Positions 1 to 8,339 of a DNA stretch of 64,000 bases are shown here, one piece after another. The translations under genes and the position numbers were made by a program. The stretch is from Myroides odoratus (GTDB lineage: Bacteria; Bacteroidota; Bacteroidia; Flavobacteriales; Flavobacteriaceae). The DNA lies in the NCBI RefSeq assembly GCF_001549985.1, contig NZ_LROZ01000004.1, forward strand, positions 124,001-188,000, in the 5' to 3' direction. Below the pieces are notes generated by a model, which saw nothing but the letters and a program-made list of their open reading frames with translations, was not told where the DNA came from and searched no databases. The first letter of the stretch is position 1. Every line of letters begins with the position of its first letter.

Positions 1-1
1 T

Positions 2-961
2 ATTGTACCAGAGTATGATTTGAATCTCATGAAGCCCAATCAAAATTTATATAGCCTAACAGGAGATATTATTATGGGATTAAAAGAGGTACTGGAGGAC
101 TTTGAACCAGATTATGTTTATGTACATGGGGATACCACCACTACGATGGCCGCGAGTTTGGCTGCTTTTTATAGTGGTGCTAAAGTATGTCATGTGGAAG
201 CAGGATTGCGTACCTATAATAAACGTTCCCCCTTTCCAGAAGAGATGAACAGACAAATTACAGGGAGAATCAGTGATTATCATTTCGCACCAACAGAAGC
301 TTCTCAAGCGAATCTATTGCGTGAGAATATCAATCCACAAGATATTAGTATTACGGGTAATACAGTCATTGATGCCTTATTGGACAGTGTAGAGCGCGTA
401 AAGGAAATCCAAAATGACGAGATTGCACAGTTGAAAGAATGGGTAGATCCAACGAAAAAATTAATCTTAGTAACAGGACATCGACGTGAAAATCACGGCG
501 ATGGATTTATTCGTATATGTGAAGCATTAAAAGAAATTGCAATCCATCATGAGGAGGTACAAATTATTTATCCTGTACATTTGAATCCCAATGTGATGAA
601 ACCCGTATATGCAATTCTCTCCGATATTGACAACATTAAGCTGATTGATCCTTTAGCTTATCCGTCTTTTGTTTGGTTGATGAATCAAAGCTATTTGATT
701 ATTACAGACAGTGGAGGAGTGCAAGAAGAAGCACCCAGTTTGGGTAAACCTGTATTGGTTATGCGCAATACTACCGAACGACCAGAAGCTGTTGAAGCAG
801 GTACAGTAATCTTAGTTGGAACCGATAAACAAAAAATTGTTCAAGAGGCCCATCGTTTACTTACCGATGCAGATTGCTATGCAAAAATGTCTGCCCTGCA
901 TAATCCTTATGGCGATGGAAAAGCCTGTCAACGTATTGTTGAGTTTATTGGGAAATTGTAA
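2..961 (+). CDS. wecB: UDP-N-acetylglucosamine 2-epimerase (non-hydrolysing), 5' end outside window
   Basis: Interconverts UDP-GlcNAc and UDP-ManNAc in the cytoplasm, the first step towards ManNAc/ManNAcA in surface glycans. The reading frame is open from base 2, and the first visible residues (IVPEYDLNLMKP) already match the family N-terminal region, so the true start lies upstream; about 320 of the usual 370-380 residues are present. Visible family motifs include VHGDTTTT, HVEAGLRT, SPFPEEMNRQ, TGHRRENHG and the UDP-binding SDSGGVQEEAPSLGKP followed by TERPEA. It is followed by wecC on the same strand, the usual pair for UDP-ManNAcA. Recognition is by motif, so family assignment is secure; the actual glycan is not shown here. 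Confidence 0.95.
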   Translation: MVPEYDLNLMKPNQNLYSLTGDIIMGLKEVLEDFEPDYVYVHGDTTTTMAASLAAFYSGAKVCHVEAGLRTYNKRSPFPEEMNRQITGRISDYHFAPTEASQANLLRENINPQDISITGNTVIDALLDSVERVKEIQNDEIAQLKEWVDPTKKLILVTGHRRENHGDGFIRICEALKEIAIHHEEVQIIYPVHLNPNVMKPVYAILSDIDNIKLIDPLAYPSFVWLMNQSYLIITDSGGVQEEAPSLGKPVLVMRNTTERPEAVEAGTVILVGTDKQKIVQEAHRLLTDADCYAKMSALHNPYGDGKACQRIVEFIGKL

Positions 962-962
962 G

Positions 963-1046
963 GGGTTATGAGTTATGGGTTATGAGTTATGGGTTATGAG
1001 TTATGGGTTATGAGTGAAGGGTTATGAGTGAAGGGTTATGAGTGGG
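963..1046. repeat. 14-bp tandem repeat, six units
   Basis: Directly after the wecB stop there are six head-to-tail 14-bp units: three GGGTTATGAGTTAT, two GGGTTATGAGTGAA and one ending in GTGGG. Positions 963, 977, 991, 1005, 1019 and 1033 start the units. It lies between two co-directional genes and has no coding frame of interest. Such arrays are prone to length change by slippage. Confidence 0.9.
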
Positions 1047-1125
1047 TGTAAGCCCCAATACAGAGGATATAAAGAAGGCAAATGGCAATTTGCCTATACA
1101 GTAAAACAAAAAAACGACAACTAAC

Positions 1126-2343
1126 ATGAGTGCACAAGTAGTAACAATAGGACTAGGATATATAGGATTGCCAACATCGGCTTTAATTGCACAGAATAAA
1201 ATACACGTACATGGAGTAGATATTTCTCAACATGTAGTAGATACTATTAATGCAGGTAAAATACACATTGTAGAGCCAGATTTAGATCAGGCTGTTGCAC
1301 AGGCCGTACAGGCAGGATATTTGAAAGCTGCAACGAAACCTATTCAGGCGAATACCTATTTGGTAGTTGTGCCAACCCCTTTCAAGGGAGGGAATCACGA
1401 ACCTGATATTTCGTATGTGAAGGCAGCTACTACAGCTATTATTCCTTTGTTAAAAGAAGGGGATTTGTACATTATTGAATCGACCTCTCCTGTAGGAACA
1501 ACGGAGAAGATGATGGAATATATTTTCACGGAACGCCCAGAATTAGAAGGTAAAATCTATTTAGCCTATTGTCCAGAGCGTGTACTACCAGGCAATGTGA
1601 TGTATGAATTGGTGCACAATGACCGTGTAATTGGAGGCGTAAATGAAGCTTCAACCCAAAAGGCAATGGCTTTTTATAGCCAATTTGTACAAGGTACATT
1701 GCACCCAACCAATGCCCGTACAGCAGAGATGTGCAAGTTGACAGAAAACTCGTCTCGCGATGTGCAAATTGCCTTCGCTAATGAGTTGTCGCTTATCTGT
1801 GATAAAGCAGGAATCAACGTATGGGAATTAATCGAATTAGCCAATAAACACCCGCGTGTAAATATTTTACAACCCGGTTGCGGAGTTGGTGGACACTGTA
1901 TTGCGGTTGATCCGTATTTTATTGTTTCTGAGTTTCCGATGGAATCTAGAATTATTGCCCAAGCAAGAGAAATCAATAATTATAAGTCGTTTTGGTGTGC
2001 AGAAAAAGTAAAATCAACACGTTTAGCCTTTGAATTAAAAGAAGGAAGAGAACCATCTATCGCAGTAATGGGATTGGCATTTAAACCGAATATTGATGAT
2101 TTACGCGAATCCCCAGCCATTTATATTACAGAACGCATTCTACAAGATTCAGGCGATGCAGATTTATATATTGTAGAACCCAATGTAGCAGAACATAAGA
2201 TATTTAAACTAACAAATTACCAAGAAGCAGTAGCGAAAGCAGATATCCTTGTTTTTCTTGTTGCACATAATGAATTTAAAACACTAGAAATTCCAAGTGA
2301 TAAAGTTGTACTTGATTTCTGTGGAGTGAAAAAAGATAGTTAA
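1126..2343 (+). CDS. wecC: UDP-N-acetyl-D-mannosamine dehydrogenase
   Basis: Oxidises UDP-ManNAc to UDP-ManNAcA with two NAD+. The 405-residue protein has the N-terminal Rossmann motif GLGYIGLPTSALIA, the family signature CPERVLPGN, and the region NILQPGCGVGGHCIAVDP with the catalytic cysteine at about residue 258; the NxLQPGxGVGGHC form is characteristic of WecC rather than of UDP-glucose dehydrogenase. Length is normal (about 400-420). It follows wecB after a 164-bp gap that contains a tandem repeat, so the two may be co-transcribed. The start ATG at 1126 gives the usual short N-terminus before the first beta strand. Confidence 0.93.
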   Translation: MSAQVVTIGLGYIGLPTSALIAQNKIHVHGVDISQHVVDTINAGKIHIVEPDLDQAVAQAVQAGYLKAATKPIQANTYLVVVPTPFKGGNHEPDISYVKAATTAIIPLLKEGDLYIIESTSPVGTTEKMMEYIFTERPELEGKIYLAYCPERVLPGNVMYELVHNDRVIGGVNEASTQKAMAFYSQFVQGTLHPTNARTAEMCKLTENSSRDVQIAFANELSLICDKAGINVWELIELANKHPRVNILQPGCGVGGHCIAVDPYFIVSEFPMESRIIAQAREINNYKSFWCAEKVKSTRLAFELKEGREPSIAVMGLAFKPNIDDLRESPAIYITERILQDSGDADLYIVEPNVAEHKIFKLTNYQEAVAKADILVFLVAHNEFKTLEIPSDKVVLDFCGVKKDS

Positions 2344-2541
2344 GGGGTGTGAGGAGATGAGACGATGAGGAGGTGAGATGGTGAGGCGATGAGCGAAACT
2401 CACAAAGCACAAACTGGAGAGAGGAAAAGGGAAAAGGGAGAGAAGTAAATTTTCGTTTAAAACAGCGTTCCTTTTTTAATTGATAAATCTTACGACTTTA
2501 CAAAGCACAAAGAGCAAAGTACGAACCTCACAAAAAACAAA

Positions 2542-2577
2542 AAAAAACGCGAGTATGTCAAACATCTCGCGTTTTTT
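2542..2577. terminator. Bidirectional rho-independent terminator
   Basis: Stem AAAAACGCGAG / CTCGCGTTTTT around a short loop (TATGTCAAACAT, itself partly palindromic), with A-tract before and T-tract after. It sits between convergent genes (wecC on plus, lipoprotein on minus) and could serve both strands. Confidence 0.85.
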
Positions 2578-2765
2578 AATTTGTAGTTTTAGGTTATAGC
2601 ACTCCCTAAACGCAAAAATTCTTTTTCAAAGTTTTTTAAAACAAATTATAGATTGTAAAATAATGAGCAAAATAGGATGACAGCTGATGGAGGAGTAAAA
2701 AAGCATAGACCTTACTAACTATTAGTCATTTACTGTAAATAATTCACCGAAAATTATCTACTATC

Positions 2766-2882
2766 AACCATCAACTGTTTCCCCTGTACTGTAAACTGTC
2801 AACTGTCCACCGTGAACTATAAACCGTTCACCGTCTACTGTGAACCGTAAACCGTAAACCGTCAACCGTTCACCGTCAACCG
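2766..2882. repeat. Short imperfect ACCGT-type repeat array
   Basis: About a dozen imperfect 9-11 bp units of the type AACCGTCAACCGT / CACCGTGAACT run up to the end of the minus-strand lipoprotein gene. Similar ACCGT/AACTGT strings recur near 54720-54800, 54910-55090, 57230-57400 and 58180, all in non-coding DNA. The rest of 2344-2765 holds an 8-bp GTGAG-type minisatellite (about 2349-2396), the terminator above and AT-rich sequence without a recognisable gene. Confidence 0.7.
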
Positions 2883-2886
2883 CATC

Positions 2887-3516
2887 CTATCTCCATTCAA
2901 GTTCACCGTTCTCCAAAACGACAAACGTAAATTCATAATAATTGGTTGTAGTTGATCGTTTATGTTGTCTAACACTTTCACCTACTTTTTTGGCATGAAG
3001 TGTTAGAGATTCTCTTATTTTGTTTTCCTTATCCGCTTTGAACGTATAGCGGTGTAAGATAAAATTGTTATATGTTTCATCCGTGTCCTCCGGATATTCC
3101 TCCATAACAAGTGTAACCCCTTTCAAGAAATTCTCATTCATTTTGGTGTAATCAACATCCTTTAAGGTAAAGACCCAATCTTTTGACTTGTGGGTAATTT
3201 GAGGCAAGCGTTTTATGTTTTGAGAGGCAAGTGTTTCTGTTTTCTCTTGTAGTCCCTCCTTGAGGTCATATACTTGATGATATTCTTCCTCTCCTTCCCA
3301 ATAATCTACGGCAATAAATTGCAATCTCGTATCCAATGCAGGGGTGTATAAACTCAATTCACTCACTACCTTATCTGAAGGAAATGCTGTTTCAACCGCT
3401 GTTTGTAAAGTGGTTGCATTGTTTTCTCCCTGTAGGTGAATAGTTGATGAATCACTTCCACAAGAAACCGCTAACCAAGCGAAAATGGAACCCATTAAAA
3501 GAACTGATTTTCTCAT
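2887..3516 (-). CDS. Hypothetical lipoprotein
   Basis: A 209-residue protein with an N-terminal signal and a lipobox (WLAVSC, Cys about residue 19) followed by GSDSS, so it should be lipidated and face the periplasm or cell surface. I do not recognise a family. The mature part is charged and mixed alpha/beta in appearance, with no evident catalytic motif. It is 282 bp downstream of the LytTR regulator gene on the same strand, with no clear shared promoter, so a functional link is only possible. 3517-3798 holds AT-rich sequence and no gene I can support. Confidence 0.75.
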   Translation of the reverse strand: MRKSVLLMGSIFAWLAVSCGSDSSTIHLQGENNATTLQTAVETAFPSDKVVSELSLYTPALDTRLQFIAVDYWEGEEEYHQVYDLKEGLQEKTETLASQNIKRLPQITHKSKDWVFTLKDVDYTKMNENFLKGVTLVMEEYPEDTDETYNNFILHRYTFKADKENKIRESLTLHAKKVGESVRQHKRSTTTNYYEFTFVVLENGELEWR

Positions 3517-3798
3517 TTTTATATTTTTTATTCCTAGCCATTAATCCATTAGTATAGCAGGCTATACTAGCTGTATGATGATTGAAGTAAGGATGTAAAC
3601 CTGAGAAAAATAGGGGACTAGATAGTTAACATTACAATTATTCTTCTCCTAGGTATACGATGTACTTACACGCCAATCGATCAACTTCTTCTTGGGTGCA
3701 AAGGTAAAGGGATAGACCAAAGAAGTAAGCGCTTCTTGATTTTCGTGCCTCTTGAATTAATATTCGTAGGAATTGAGGATTTTTTCGTTTACAGTGGA

Positions 3799-4539
3799 CT
3801 AGGAGATGCGTTGAATATAGGCTAGAATCAACTCTTTTTTGCGTTCAGAAACTGGGATGTTGGTATGGTCCACTAATTCCAAGTAGCCTTCTTTGTAATA
3901 CTTACTGATAAAAGCCGTATTCACTAAATACGATTGATGACAACGGATAAAATCCTCCGGTAACAACAAATCTTCGTATTCTTTCAATACTTTCGATACC
4001 ATGAGTTTTTCGCCATTTTGCAAGTAAAAAGTAGTATACCCTTTGTCACTTTGTGCATACATAATCGATGCGATGGAAACAATTTGTGTAAAGTGAAACG
4101 TTTTTAATGCTAGGCGTTTGGGAGAAGTCGATGACTGCAGGTGATCTATCGCCACTTGCAGCTGTACTTCCTCCACCTTTTGTGTAGATTTTTTTTGGTA
4201 ACAACGCTCAATGGTCTGCGTAAATTCAATATCATCTACTGGTTTCAGTAAATAGCCCAACGCACCCAGATTCAGTGCTTTAATCGCGTATTGACTATAA
4301 GCTGTGATGAAAATCAACTGCAGATTCGGATGGTGAACCTGTTGCAATAATTCAAAACTACAGCCGTCTTTCAATTGGATATCTGCGAGAATTAAATCGG
4401 GTTGTAAGGCTTTAATCTCCGGATATGCCTTTGCGATGGTGTCCGAATACCCAACAAGTTGGAGGTAGGGAATATCAACAACTAGGGCTAGGAGGTATTT
4501 TAAAATAGCAGCTTCGTCTTCAAGGATGTATACTTTCAT
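3799..4539 (-). CDS. LytTR-family response regulator
   Basis: A 246-residue two-domain regulator. The N-terminal receiver (about 1-120) has acidic residues EDE at 7-9, the phospho-acceptor Asp53 in LILADIQL, Thr79 in FITAYS and Lys99 in YLLKPVDD. The C-terminal part (about 140-246) is a LytTR DNA-binding domain with RLALKT, the FIRCHQSYLVN region and IPVSERKK. It follows its kinase gene after 9 bp on the same strand, so the two form an operon and very probably a cognate pair. Target genes cannot be read from the sequence. Confidence 0.95.
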   Translation of the reverse strand: MKVYILEDEAAILKYLLALVVDIPYLQLVGYSDTIAKAYPEIKALQPDLILADIQLKDGCSFELLQQVHHPNLQLIFITAYSQYAIKALNLGALGYLLKPVDDIEFTQTIERCYQKKSTQKVEEVQLQVAIDHLQSSTSPKRLALKTFHFTQIVSIASIMYAQSDKGYTTFYLQNGEKLMVSKVLKEYEDLLLPEDFIRCHQSYLVNTAFISKYYKEGYLELVDHTNIPVSERKKELILAYIQRIS

Positions 4540-4548
4540 AAGTGGAGA

Positions 4549-6459
4549 TTAAGAATAAATAAGCGGTAAGCACAAGATAACTTCTACCCCAGAGGAAGAA
4601 GAAGTATCTCGAATTTCACGTAGCTTAAAAAACGGACGCTGTGGCTGATCGTGAAACAAGACATCCAAGCGTTCTTGCGTAATAATTTGGGAAAGCGATT
4701 GTTTTTTCGCTGTTTCCGTTGTGGGTTGAAACCCACGGCCATTGTCGCGGATATAGATGAATAATTGTTGATCTCGTTGATCTAGGGTAAGCGTTAGCTC
4801 GCCTTGATAATCAATATGTTGAAAACCATGTTCAATCGCATTCTCAATAAAGGGTTGCAACAACATCGGAGGGATGAGTATATCGTCCACAGCTATATCT
4901 TCCGTATGAATGCAATAGGTAAATCGATTGCTGTAGCGCATCTGTTGCACCTGAAGGTAATTCTCAACGGCCTGTAAATCGTCCGACAAAGGAACAAAAT
5001 CACGGCGATTCAGCTCTAAAATATGGCGAATTAACTTGGATAAGGCGATGAGGTAACGATTGGCTACTGCTTTATTCTCTTGGTTGATAAGCCCCTGTAA
5101 ATTCGCAATAGCATTATAGATAAAATGAGGATTCAACTGCACCTGTAAGATGCGTTGTTCCAACTGCATTTTCTTATTTTGAAGCGCCAAGTGCTTGTTT
5201 TTTTCCTGTAGCAAACGCTGGCGATAAAGAATTAAACCATAGGATAAGATCCCAATAATAAAAAAGACAACCAACCAAGTGATCCAACGTTGTTGTTGGA
5301 AGTTCTTTTGTTGGAGTTGAAAATTATCTTTTAAGGTAGAGATTTCTACATCCTTTTCCTTTGTTTCGTATTGCAGCTCTAGTTCCTTTAGTTTATTGGC
5401 GTTCATTCGCTCTTTTAGGCGCGTAACATGTGCAAAAGAAGAATCTAAGGCAAGTAGGGCTTGTTGATAATCCCCTTTGCGTTTATACACATTGCTCAAT
5501 CCACCATAGAGAAGGTGTTGTTCTTTAATTTTCATCTGTTGCGCAATGGCAATCCCTTTCTTGTAGTAGAAAATCGCAGAATCCAACTGATTGTTTCGCT
5601 CAAAACTAGTCGCTAAGTTGTTGTAAATAACAGGATTGATTTGGTTGATTTGTTCATTCACTTCAACATAACGCTTGCTGCTTTTTAAGGCTTCATCATA
5701 GCGGCCAACCAGTGCAAAATAACGTGCTTCCATATCATAATACCGCGCTATAGCAATAGAATCCGTAGAATGCTGCAAGAGGCCTTTCAGTTGAAGTAAA
5801 GCCTGATGCGTTTTTGTACTATCCTCTAATTCGGCCGCCAATAAAAAAGAAATATCGTAATAACGAGATTGAATGACGCGATGACCTTGAAATGGATGAT
5901 GTTCAAAATGCAAGGTGGTATATTCTAAGGCTTGGGGAATATCGCGATGCGTAAAATACGCCTTAGCTAGTAAGTCATACAGCTGATAATCTACAGGAGT
6001 AGGGCGTTGTTTCGCACTGTCGAGTTGCGCATAGAGCAAAGCCATAAAGTCTGAAGTCGCCACCCCTTGTTGCGTCAACTGTTGCTGTAGTTTAGTATAG
6101 GTAACTAGGCGTTTCCAAGGAAAGTCTAGCGTAGCGTAGTGGGTGAGTGCCGGTGCAAAATAAGCGGCAAAACTGTCTTGTGCTTTTGCATAATAAAAAG
6201 GCAATCCTTCTAGGAAACGACCGTAGGGCGAGGAAGTAAAGGCCGTATCCTGTTGATGTAGAAAAGCCGTTATATATTCCTTTCGCGCTAAAGTCGGAAT
6301 CGTATCTAAACTCAAGTAGAAATCCAAACTTTGTTTAATGCTCTGTTCCGTTGCAGCAGTTGCTCGCCGTGGAGACGATTCAAGCGCTGGCCGTTTTGTA
6401 CAGCTCAACACCAAAACAAGAACCAACACGAAGAAGTATGTATACCTAAATGAAACCAT
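4549..6459 (-). CDS. LytS-type sensor histidine kinase with periplasmic TPR region
   Basis: Senses a signal and phosphorylates the LytTR regulator encoded next to it. I place the start at 6459, not at the more upstream 6537, because the protein then begins with a clean signal and lipobox (LVLVLSC). Order of parts: lipid-anchored N-terminus, a long helical TPR-like region (about 60-330), coiled segment (335-385), one membrane span (about 390-411), His_kinase (PF06580-like) motif LNPHFIYNAIANLQ with His near 442, then HATPase with ENAIEHGF (about 541) and DNGRGF (about 573). The 636-residue architecture is common in Bacteroidetes. Ligand unknown. Confidence 0.93.
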   Translation of the reverse strand: MVSFRYTYFFVLVLVLVLSCTKRPALESSPRRATAATEQSIKQSLDFYLSLDTIPTLARKEYITAFLHQQDTAFTSSPYGRFLEGLPFYYAKAQDSFAAYFAPALTHYATLDFPWKRLVTYTKLQQQLTQQGVATSDFMALLYAQLDSAKQRPTPVDYQLYDLLAKAYFTHRDIPQALEYTTLHFEHHPFQGHRVIQSRYYDISFLLAAELEDSTKTHQALLQLKGLLQHSTDSIAIARYYDMEARYFALVGRYDEALKSSKRYVEVNEQINQINPVIYNNLATSFERNNQLDSAIFYYKKGIAIAQQMKIKEQHLLYGGLSNVYKRKGDYQQALLALDSSFAHVTRLKERMNANKLKELELQYETKEKDVEISTLKDNFQLQQKNFQQQRWITWLVVFFIIGILSYGLILYRQRLLQEKNKHLALQNKKMQLEQRILQVQLNPHFIYNAIANLQGLINQENKAVANRYLIALSKLIRHILELNRRDFVPLSDDLQAVENYLQVQQMRYSNRFTYCIHTEDIAVDDILIPPMLLQPFIENAIEHGFQHIDYQGELTLTLDQRDQQLFIYIRDNGRGFQPTTETAKKQSLSQIITQERLDVLFHDQPQRPFFKLREIRDTSSSSGVEVILCLPLIYS

Positions 6460-6593
6460 AAGAAAATAGGAGATTATCCCTAAATCGTTACCCTTTTTTA
6501 ATCCAAAACAAATGAGGTGATAGCGATAATGTACCACCAGATGTTAAGATGATGCAAACATAATTCATAATTTTTAAAGGAGGAAGAGGTTTT

Positions 6594-6672
6594 TTTGTGA
6601 GGCGGTGAGGGGGTGAGATTGGTGAGGCGGTGAGAGGGTGAGATTGGTGAGAGGGTGAGATTGGTGAGAGGG
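6594..6672. repeat. 8-bp GTGAG-type minisatellite
   Basis: Units of GTGAGGCG, GTGAGGGG, GTGAGATTG and GTGAGAGG repeat in tandem. A complementary CTCAC-oriented array occurs at about 7046-7124, so the two would be able to pair across the repeats between them. The whole stretch 6460-7188 lies between divergent genes and holds no gene. Confidence 0.85.
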
Positions 6673-6712
6673 TAATTCCTTTGTCAGCAGGGCATGCAAA
6701 TCCACGTCCAGT

Positions 6713-7030
6713 ATGTCACCCCGACGAAGGAGAAATCGAAACGTAGTGAAGATTCATCGAACACCAAAGCCAATATAAAATAGGTGAGATAAATCGCATC
6801 TCGCGCTCAAACTGTGCTTCGTGAGGTTTGCTCACCGCCTCACCGCCTCGTAATCCACACCCAGTATGTCACCCCGACGAAGGAGAAATCGAAACGTAGT
6901 GAAAATCGAAACGTAGTGAAGATTCATCGAACACCAAAATAAATATAAATTAGGTGAGATATATTCATCGAACACCAAAGCCAATATAAAATAGGTGAGA
7001 TAAATCGCATCTCGCGCTCACACAACTGTG
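6713..7030. repeat. Interspersed REP-like and ATTCATCGAACACC-type repeats
   Basis: Several copies of two repeat families are found. One carries GTATGTCACCCCGACGAAGG (about 6713 and 6853). The other reads GAAATCGAAACGTAGTGAAG, then ATTCATCGAACACCAAAG, then ATAGGTGAGATA, then CGCATCTCGCGCTCA (about 6732-6809, 6890-6960 and 6967-7020). The same sequences recur near 40860-40960, 41100-41150, 55325-55650 and 58525-58605. Confidence 0.85.
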
Positions 7031-7045
7031 CTTCGGGATGTTGGC

Positions 7046-7124
7046 TCACCGCCTCACCCTCTCACCCTCTCACCCTCTCACCACCTCACCCTCTCACCGC
7101 CTACCACCTCACCCTCTCACAAAA
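7046..7124. repeat. 8-bp minisatellite, inverted orientation
   Basis: TCACCGCC, TCACCCTC and TCACCACC units in tandem, the reverse complement of the array at 6594-6672. Together they bracket the interspersed repeats. Confidence 0.85.
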
Positions 7125-7161
7125 AACAAACCCCACAAAATCCTTACCCAATGAATTTTTG

Positions 7162-7169
7162 TAACTTTG
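7162..7169 (+). promoter_or_regulatory. Bacteroidetes-type -7 box
   Basis: TAACTTTG matches the TAnnTTTG -7 element of the Bacteroidetes primary sigma factor, 19 bp before the ATG at 7189. I see no clear -33 TTTG at the ideal distance, so this is a candidate only. Confidence 0.5.
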
Positions 7170-7188
7170 TGTAAATTCACTTTTCCTT

Positions 7189-7935
7189 ATGTTTAGACAC
7201 CAGGGTAAAAATCGCGCGTATTCCCATAACCTCAAATTGGCATCCTTACTATCATGTGTGGCGGGTATTGTTAATAGTGTGGGGGTTTTGGGGTTGCATA
7301 CCTTGACGACGAACGTAACAGGTCATTTTGCTTTTTTTGCAGAAGAAGTCATTGAAGAAAACTACAACCGTGCGATTGTCTATCTGGTATACACCTTTTT
7401 CTTTCTCTTGGGATCCTTCGTTTCCAGTTTGATTATGGAATGGGTATTAAAGCATAAGCCCGAAGTATCCTATGTGATTCCCATTGTATTAGAAATGGCG
7501 CTTTTGGTGGGACTCAGTATTATTGATATCAATGCACCCAATGCCTTGGTGAAATACGGTATATTTACCGCTTTGGTTTTACTATTTGCAATGGGGGTAC
7601 AGAATTCACTCGTAACTAGAGTATCCGGTGCTGTCGTGCGTACTACCCACTTAACAGGATTGTTTACCGATTTAGGAATCGTACTGTCTCAACTGTTCTT
7701 CTATAAGAACCGCTCCGAGCGCATTAAACTCTATCGCAGTATCTTTTTGATGCTTGCAATTATTAGCTGTTTCTTTATTGGCTGTGTAGCAGGAGGATTC
7801 CTTTATTTTCACTACCAATTTAAAACTTTGCTGCTTGCTGCTTTACTCTTGTTGTTTGCCCTTTGGTACGATCAGCTGCTCATGAGTTACTATGCCTTAA
7901 GACGCAAAATCCAAAAAAGAGACTTTCGATTTTAA
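7189..7935 (+). CDS. DUF1275 (YoaK-like) membrane protein
   Basis: A 248-residue protein with about six hydrophobic spans. The N-terminal motif AGIVNSVGVLGLHTLTTNVTGH is diagnostic of the DUF1275/YoaK family, as is GVQNSLVTRVSGAVVRTTHLTG in the middle. The family is of unknown function and widespread in bacteria; some members have been proposed to be transporters, without proof known to me. The gene has its own candidate promoter and stands alone between a divergent kinase gene and a repeat tract. The basic tail ends RKIQKRDFRF. Confidence 0.9.
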   Translation: MFRHQGKNRAYSHNLKLASLLSCVAGIVNSVGVLGLHTLTTNVTGHFAFFAEEVIEENYNRAIVYLVYTFFFLLGSFVSSLIMEWVLKHKPEVSYVIPIVLEMALLVGLSIIDINAPNALVKYGIFTALVLLFAMGVQNSLVTRVSGAVVRTTHLTGLFTDLGIVLSQLFFYKNRSERIKLYRSIFLMLAIISCFFIGCVAGGFLYFHYQFKTLLLAALLLLFALWYDQLLMSYYALRRKIQKRDFRF

Positions 7936-7938
7936 GGG

Positions 7939-8013
7939 AGAGGCTTTTTTGTGAGAGGCTTTTTTGTGAGAGGTTTTTTTGTGAGAGGTTTTTTTGTGAG
8001 AGGCTTTTTTGCG
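7939..8013. repeat. 15-bp tandem repeat, five units
   Basis: Five units of GAGAGGCTTTTTTGT (two with GGTTTTTTTGT) follow directly after the DUF1275 stop. A 15-bp period makes an open frame in another phase (repeating RLFCE), which is an artefact of the repeat and not a gene. Confidence 0.9.
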
Positions 8014-8164
8014 ATGTGACGGATGCGACCCTTCCTGCGTCAGGGGGACATGCGGGAGGGAACGACTGAACGGAGTAACAAGTGTTGTCTTTCTGATTCG
8101 TATATCACCCTCAGTATGTCACCCCGACGGGAGGAGGGGTCGCATCCCGCGCTCACAGGATACT
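8014..8164. repeat. Two inverted REP-like elements
   Basis: An inverted copy (GATGCGACCCTTCCTGCGTC, about 8025-8052) and a direct copy (GTATGTCACCCCGACGG, then GGGTCGCATCCCGCGC, about 8113-8164) of the REP-like family face each other. The rest of 7936-8339 is AT-rich; TATATTTAC at about 8245 is a possible -7 box for the acyltransferase gene. Confidence 0.75.
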
Positions 8165-8339
8165 AAGTGGAGCAACTGAATGTAGTAACCGATGTTGAGT
8201 AATGGATGGGACAAGTTTACAACGTGCAACTTCACGAAAAAAAACTATATTTACGCTCTTGTATTCTCATGGGTAAAGAGGTTTAATATGAAAAGGGACA
8301 CAAGTATAATGCATACCATAACAAAACCATAGACACACC

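Noticed and set aside
7863..8069. Open frame with repeated ERLFC units
   Set aside because: It is produced by a 15-bp tandem repeat, which stays open in every phase without stops; it overlaps the end of a real gene and has no protein-like composition.
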